A model generated the notes under the pieces. The model worked only from the letters and a program-made list of their open reading frames with translations. It was not told the origin of the DNA and did not search any database. Shown here piece by piece: positions 6,578 through 9,372 of a stretch of 9,372 bases of DNA. The stretch's first letter is position 1; each line of letters opens with the position of its first letter. The translations under genes were made by a program, and so were the position numbers. The DNA comes from JAGLTA01 sp034660735 (lineage in GTDB: Bacteria > Patescibacteriota > Patescibacteriia > JAACEG01), in the NCBI GenBank assembly GCA_034660735.1, contig JAYEJQ010000061.1, forward strand, positions 1 to 9,372. Reading direction: 5' to 3'.

Positions 6578-7807
6578 CTATAAAAACATTTTTTTGCGGA
6601 GGAATGCAGGGATGTCTAATTCATCGTCGTCGGAATTATTCATATTATTATCAACATCATCAGTCTTTTTATTTTCATCAACAACTTCATTTTCGTTGTT
6701 TTCGCCTTTGTTTGAATTCGCGAAAATATCATCATCCTCTTTTTTGGAAAACTCTTCATTGTCTTGCGAATTATTTTCTGAATTTATTGAAAAATTTTCA
6801 GCCATAAAATTTTTATTTTCATCTAAAACTTCATCTTTATTTATCGGACTTTGCGAATCGCCAAATCCAGTTGCTACAACTGTTATTTTTACAGTGTCTT
6901 TTAAATTTTCATCTACAGAAGCGCCGACAATAATTTTAGCCTTAGGATTGGAGGATTTAGTGATAATCTCCGCGGCTTCATTTACTTCATGTAACGTTAA
7001 ATCAGAACCTCCTGTAATTGTAAAAAGTATGCCTTTTGCGCCATCTATTGACAAATCAAGTAAAGAACTTTCAATTGCGGACTTTGCGGCTTCGGTCGCC
7101 CTGTTTTCTCCAGTAGCTTTTCCTAATCCCATTAGCGAAGATCCTGTTTCTGACATTATGGCCTTAACATCCGCAAAATCAAGATTGATTAAAGCGGGAA
7201 CTGTGATTACTTCCGCGATACCTTGAACTCCGTGCAATAAAACATTATCTGATACTGAAAAAGCGTCTAATAATGATGTCTTTTTGTCAATAACTTTTAA
7301 CAACTTATCATTTGGTATTATAATAATCGCGTCAACTTTCTTGCTAAGCTCTTCAAGCGCCTGTTTCGCGATTTCAGTCCTTTTAATGCCTTCAAAAGAA
7401 AACGGTTTTGTGACAACAGCTATAGTTAAAGCTCCTAAGTCCCGCGCTATTTCAGCCACAATAGGAGAAGCTCCGCTACCCGTTCCGCCTCCCAATCCGC
7501 ATGTAATAAATACCATATCAGCTCCTTTTAAAATATCCCTTATCTCATTTTGGCTTTCTTCCGCGGCGCGACGTCCTAATTCAGGGTTCATTCCAGCGCC
7601 AAGCCCGCGCGTCACTGTTTTGCCAATATGCAGTTTAACAGGCGCTATAGAACTATGCAACGCTTGCACATCCGTATTGATCGCCAAAAATTCAACGCCA
7701 TGTATTTTAGCGCCGATCATTCGGTTGACAACGGCATTTCCTCCGCCGCCTACTCCGATAACTTTTATTTTCGCAAAAGTTTCAATGTCTGGTTTTATTT
7801 CTGCCAT
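6578..7807 (-). CDS. ftsZ: Cell division GTPase FtsZ
   Basis: FtsZ is the tubulin-like GTPase that polymerises into the division ring at midcell. The 409 residues contain KIKVIGVGGGGNAVVNRM (13-30, nucleotide binding), INTDVQAL (43-50), the tubulin signature GGGTGSG (106-112), and the T7 loop NLDFADVKAIM (208-218), whose acidic residues complete the active site of the neighbouring subunit. The globular part ends near 316. A linker of about 80 residues, extremely rich in Asn, Asp and Glu, leads to the C-terminal peptide DELDIPAFLRKKMFL (395-409), the usual docking site for membrane tethers such as FtsA. Length and domains are normal and complete. The start at 7807 lacks a Shine-Dalgarno. Neither ftsA nor other division/cell-wall genes adjoin it here; upstream lies a repeat island instead. 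Confidence 0.98.
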   Translation of the reverse strand: MAEIKPDIETFAKIKVIGVGGGGNAVVNRMIGAKIHGVEFLAINTDVQALHSSIAPVKLHIGKTVTRGLGAGMNPELGRRAAEESQNEIRDILKGADMVFITCGLGGGTGSGASPIVAEIARDLGALTIAVVTKPFSFEGIKRTEIAKQALEELSKKVDAIIIIPNDKLLKVIDKKTSLLDAFSVSDNVLLHGVQGIAEVITVPALINLDFADVKAIMSETGSSLMGLGKATGENRATEAAKSAIESSLLDLSIDGAKGILFTITGGSDLTLHEVNEAAEIITKSSNPKAKIIVGASVDENLKDTVKITVVATGFGDSQSPINKDEVLDENKNFMAENFSINSENNSQDNEEFSKKEDDDIFANSNKGENNENEVVDENKKTDDVDNNMNNSDDDELDIPAFLRKKMFL

Positions 7808-7872
7808 ATAAAAATGTAATGTAAATTTAAAATTATTAAATTAAAATTATTGAAAAACATTTTTTCTTATTT

Positions 7873-7975
7873 CGTATAACATATCCGAATATCTGAAGTT
7901 TTTCGTAGCCATAGGCGGAGAAAAATTTGGGAAAATTGCGGGCTGAGCAATTTTTCAGATACTCGGTGTTGTACG
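7873..7975. repeat. Nested inverted repeat upstream of ftsZ
   Basis: The outer arms 7873-7897 and 7954-7975 are complementary with two mismatches and a short bulge: TTCAGATA, TCGG, TGTT and TACG blocks match in order. Inside, AAAATTGC (7932-7939) and GCAATTTT (7947-7954) form a perfect 8-bp hairpin. The block is richer in G and C than its surroundings. All three minus-strand frames are open across much of it, but none has convincing coding features. It lies 66 bases upstream of ftsZ and could be a dispersed palindromic repeat or a structured leader. Confidence 0.6.
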
Positions 7976-7981
7976 ACCCGA

Positions 7982-8031
7982 ACCCTCACCTTTTATACCT
8001 TATTATTTTATAAATTATAAAAGGTGAGGGT
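7982..8031. repeat. Perfect 16-bp hairpin
   Basis: ACCCTCACCTTTTATA (7982-7997) is perfectly complementary to TATAAAAGGTGAGGGT (8016-8031) with an 18-base AT loop. No T tract follows either arm, so it does not look like an intrinsic terminator. It directly follows the nested repeat at 7873-7975 and appears to be part of the same composite element. Confidence 0.75.
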
Positions 8032-8049
8032 GAGAGCGCAGCGAGGCAA

Positions 8050-8139
8050 GGATTTGCTTTAGATGAATTTGTAAAGAAATGCTTATTTAAATACTTATTA
8101 AAATACCTATTTCCTAAATGAACTTTGAAAAGCAAATCC
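8050..8139. repeat. Inverted repeat enclosing a 12-bp tandem triplet
   Basis: GGATTTGCTTT (8050-8060) is complementary to AAAGCAAATCC (8129-8139). Within the enclosed segment, three 12-base units lie head to tail at 8077-8088, 8089-8100 and 8101-8112: AAATGCTTATTT, AAATACTTATTA and AAATACCTATTT. With the two preceding hairpins, this fills the gene-free stretch 7808-8188, in which I find no convincing gene. Confidence 0.65.
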
Positions 8140-8188
8140 GCAGAGTAAATTTTTTATCTCGTGTTCAAATATATAGACCTCGTCATCT

Positions 8189-8647
8189 TTAAAAGAAAAT
8201 TTGATTTTTTATTTTAAGTAAAGAACGGTCAAGACTAATACCTAAATTCGAAATTGCATAGTCTTTAATATTCAATCTTTTTCTGACCTCCCGGTCAACT
8301 TCTAACATAGGAAGCCCCTTGCCGCTTTCCAGATATTCATCCACCACCCTATTCTGCATTTTTTCTTTATCTGATGGCACATAGCCGATAATTTTTCTAA
8401 AAATTTTTTTAACAATATATTTTGTGATAGATGAATTTATTGTGATCAATAATAAAATCAAAAAAATTCCTCCCCAAATGCCACTTATAAAAAAAGAAGC
8501 TACGAAAATAATGAACATAATTAAATTAGAGGTCATTTCAATTTTTGAGCTTATATATCCTCTACCGTAAGCACCAATTTGCTGAGAAAATCCCAAAATA
8601 ATACATAGGGTTAATAACCCCCACCATCTAAATGTTTCATAAAACAT
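8189..8647 (-). CDS. Small membrane protein of unknown function
   Basis: I do not recognise this 152-residue protein. Residues about 8-24 (WWGLLTLCIILGFS region) form one probable membrane helix, and about 42-70 (LIMFIIFVASFFIS, then GGIFLILLLITI) form one long or two tightly packed helices. A basic segment follows (KYIVKKIFRKI), which by the positive-inside rule puts the C-terminal half in the cytoplasm. That half (about 90-152) is hydrophilic, with EVDREVRKRLNIKDYAISNLG. There is no catalytic motif or lipobox. Its last codons lie inside the left inverted repeat (8195-8215), so its 3' end is shared with the repeat. It lies 12 bases beyond the stop of the upstream Tudor-like frame on the same strand and may be co-transcribed with it. 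Confidence 0.7.
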   Translation of the reverse strand: MFYETFRWWGLLTLCIILGFSQQIGAYGRGYISSKIEMTSNLIMFIIFVASFFISGIWGGIFLILLLITINSSITKYIVKKIFRKIIGYVPSDKEKMQNRVVDEYLESGKGLPMLEVDREVRKRLNIKDYAISNLGISLDRSLLKIKNQIFF

Positions 8648-8658
8648 ATTTTTAAAAT

Positions 8659-8853
8659 TTATTTTATTATGTTTTTATAAAAAAAGGGATGTTCAAGTTT
8701 TTCTATTGTGCCATTTTCAAACTCGACTGTACAAATTCCTCTCTCTATGGAAATTACTTTACCATCTCCTTGGCTATTTTGCCCAATTATTTTTACTCCA
8801 TTTTTGAAGTTATCAATTAATAATTCCGCTTCTTTGTCTGTTAGTTTGTTTAT
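8659..8853 (-). CDS. Tudor/KOW-like small protein without a standard start codon
   Basis: An open frame of 68 codons (8865-8662, TAA at 8659-8661) reads INKLTDKEAELLIDNF from 8853, then a beta-rich part: VKIIGQNSQGDGKVISIE, GICTVEFENGTIEKL and HPFFY. The pattern GxGxVxxI...VxFxxG is that of small SH3-like barrels (Tudor, KOW, UvrD/PcrA C-terminal type), which bind nucleic acid or proteins. The frame looks like real protein but contains no ATG, GTG or TTG; the upstream in-frame stop is at 8866-8868. The best guess is an ATA start at 8853 (64 residues); alternatively the start was lost and the gene is dead, or a sequencing indel hides it. A hydrophilic leader helix and the barrel fit a complete small protein. 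Confidence 0.5.
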   Translation of the reverse strand: MNKLTDKEAELLIDNFKNGVKIIGQNSQGDGKVISIERGICTVEFENGTIEKLEHPFFYKNIIK

Positions 8854-9042
8854 ATTGTTAAATTGTTAAAAAATAAAAAATCAAATTTTCGTCGTGTTCA
8901 AAATAATAGATATTGTAATCTCCACTAAGATAAAAAATTTATTTCGCACAACTGGTTTTTATACAAACTTTTTATTTGGATAATATGTTTAATTTGCGTA
9001 TTACAAAAAATATTTTTTAAACTTTCTTCTAAATTTTCAACT

Positions 9043-9087
9043 TGTCATCCCGCCCCGCTGCTCGCGAGCGGCGGGGTCGAGATCTGT
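9043..9087. repeat. TGTCATCC-type palindromic repeat, GC-rich member
   Basis: The ends are TGTCATCC and GATCTGT. The core CCCCGCTGCTCG / CGAGCGGCGGGG (9053-9076) is self-complementary with one mismatched pair and no loop, the most GC-rich segment of the window. The same ends recur in opposite orientation at 9178-9207. No T tract follows, so it does not look like a terminator. Repeats with TGTCATCCTGA-like ends are dispersed in many bacterial genomes; membership is inferred from appearance. Confidence 0.65.
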
Positions 9088-9177
9088 CACTACTATTCGC
9101 TATATTATGATTAAAATTAAAAAAACTTTAAATATTATAACTTATCTTGCTGAGTAATATTCAGTTAAACAACAAAC

Positions 9178-9254
9178 ACAGATCCTGAAATAAATTCAGG
9201 ATGACAGTATTTGATTCAGGATGACAATGTTTGATTTAGGATGACAAAATATTC
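9178..9254. repeat. TGTCATCC-type repeat in inverse orientation, extended by 20-bp tandem units
   Basis: ATCCTGAA (9182-9189) and TTCAGGAT (9195-9202) form a perfect hairpin with a five-base loop, preceded by ACAG and followed by GACA. From 9195 there are three 20-base units: TTCAGGATGACAGTATTTGA (9195-9214), TTCAGGATGACAATGTTTGA (9215-9234), and a decayed third (9235-9254) keeping AGGATGACA. Apart from this and the repeat at 9043-9087, the stretch 8941-9253 shows no gene. Confidence 0.7.
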
Positions 9255-9372
9255 TACGGCATTAGTTTTTTTATCCAGCTTTTTATTTTTTTGAAAATAT
9301 CTAAAAACTTTCTTATATTTATTTTACTATTTCCTCCTAACTCTAATTCCTGCGCCCCCCAAAGTATCAATC
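9254..9372 (-). CDS. 3' end of a gene running in from the right edge
   Basis: The minus-strand frame is open from the window edge to TAG at 9254-9256 and gives 38 residues: ILWGAQELELGG, then a basic amphipathic tail (KINIRKFLDIFKKI, KSWIKKLMP). A GC-richer start, mixed composition and a clean stop before repetitive DNA suggest a genuine protein C-terminus. The family cannot be named from this much. The tail could be a membrane-associated amphipathic helix. Confidence 0.5.
   Translation of the reverse strand, partial: LILWGAQELELGGNSKINIRKFLDIFKKIKSWIKKLMP

Larger units (their letters stand above)
8147..8940. repeat. Inverted repeats bounding a small two-frame cassette
   Basis: GAAAATTTGATTTTTTATTTT at 8195-8215 recurs as its 21-bp perfect complement at 8870-8890 (split here for clarity: GAAAATTTGA plus TTTTTTATTTT). 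A second pair, AAATTTTTTATCT at 8147-8159 and its complement at 8928-8940, lies outside the first at almost the same distance. The segments between the two pairs (8160-8194 and 8891-8927) resemble each other in direct orientation, both carrying CGTGTTCAAA. The structure encloses the membrane-protein gene and the Tudor-like frame. Confidence 0.6.

Noticed and set aside
6594..7811. Long plus-strand frames opposite ftsZ, and similar ones opposite aroA, aroC and fic
   Set aside because: They are antisense shadows with Ser/Ile/Phe-biased composition and no family motifs, while the minus-strand genes carry clear signatures.
7847..7912. A 21-codon ATG frame upstream of ftsZ (MATKNFRYSDML...) as a leader peptide
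   Set aside because: It lies within the nested inverted repeat, other frames are equally open there and no ribosome-binding site precedes it.
7940..8031. A tRNA or other known RNA gene in the structured region
   Set aside because: No cloverleaf, T-arm consensus or CCA-type end could be fitted; only simple hairpins are seen.
8077..8112. A CRISPR array
   Set aside because: The units are only 12 bases with no spacers, and no cas gene is present.
9327..9341. AGGAGG on the minus strand as a ribosome-binding site for a start inside the right-edge gene
   Set aside because: No ATG, GTG or TTG follows at a usable distance, and the surrounding codons read well as a continuing protein.

Overview
The window is AT-rich bacterial DNA. 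It has compact genes, almost no Shine-Dalgarno sequences ahead of the starts, short intergenic spaces and many small palindromic repeats. Together these suggest an uncultured small-genome lineage such as the Candidate Phyla Radiation (Patescibacteria/Parcubacteria-like). This placement is inferred from style and gene content; no rRNA or other phylogenetic marker was tested. The sequence is a scaffold: a run of exactly 100 N (5566-5665) sits between two identical 127-bp copies.

Left third (1-4178), minus strand, transcribed in the order aroC, fic, aroA. aroA (EPSP synthase) and aroC (chorismate synthase) catalyse the last two steps of the shikimate pathway. Between them lies a complete Fic-domain AMP-transferase with its inhibitory helix and a C-terminal winged helix. 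A striking operator-like array precedes fic: three ATAGGT direct repeats at an exact 11-bp period plus one inverted copy, overlapping a plausible -10 box. A strong hairpin terminator (127-167) lies beyond the 3' end of aroA.

Middle (4179-6514). A divergent extended -10 promoter and a C/G-rich palindromic element lead into a plus-strand malic enzyme (malate to pyruvate). Its C-terminus is hidden by the scaffold gap but can be rebuilt: removing one 127-bp copy and the Ns gives a 382-residue protein ending at 5818. Two small minus-strand genes of unknown function follow, one of them coiled-coil-like, with a terminator hairpin between them.

Right third (6578-9372). ftsZ (minus strand) is complete, with GTPase signature, T7 loop, acidic linker and C-terminal peptide. 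Upstream of it are about 270 bp of nested inverted repeats with a 12-bp tandem triplet. Next come a small membrane protein and a Tudor/KOW-like small reading frame that lacks a normal start codon, both enclosed by inverted repeats. The last 400 bp hold two members of a TGTCATCC hairpin repeat family in opposite orientations, three 20-bp tandem units, and the 3' end of a minus-strand gene running off the window.

Most genes are conserved housekeeping functions. The unusual content is the fic gene with its phased operator and the dense repeat or structured-RNA islands on either side of the small membrane gene.
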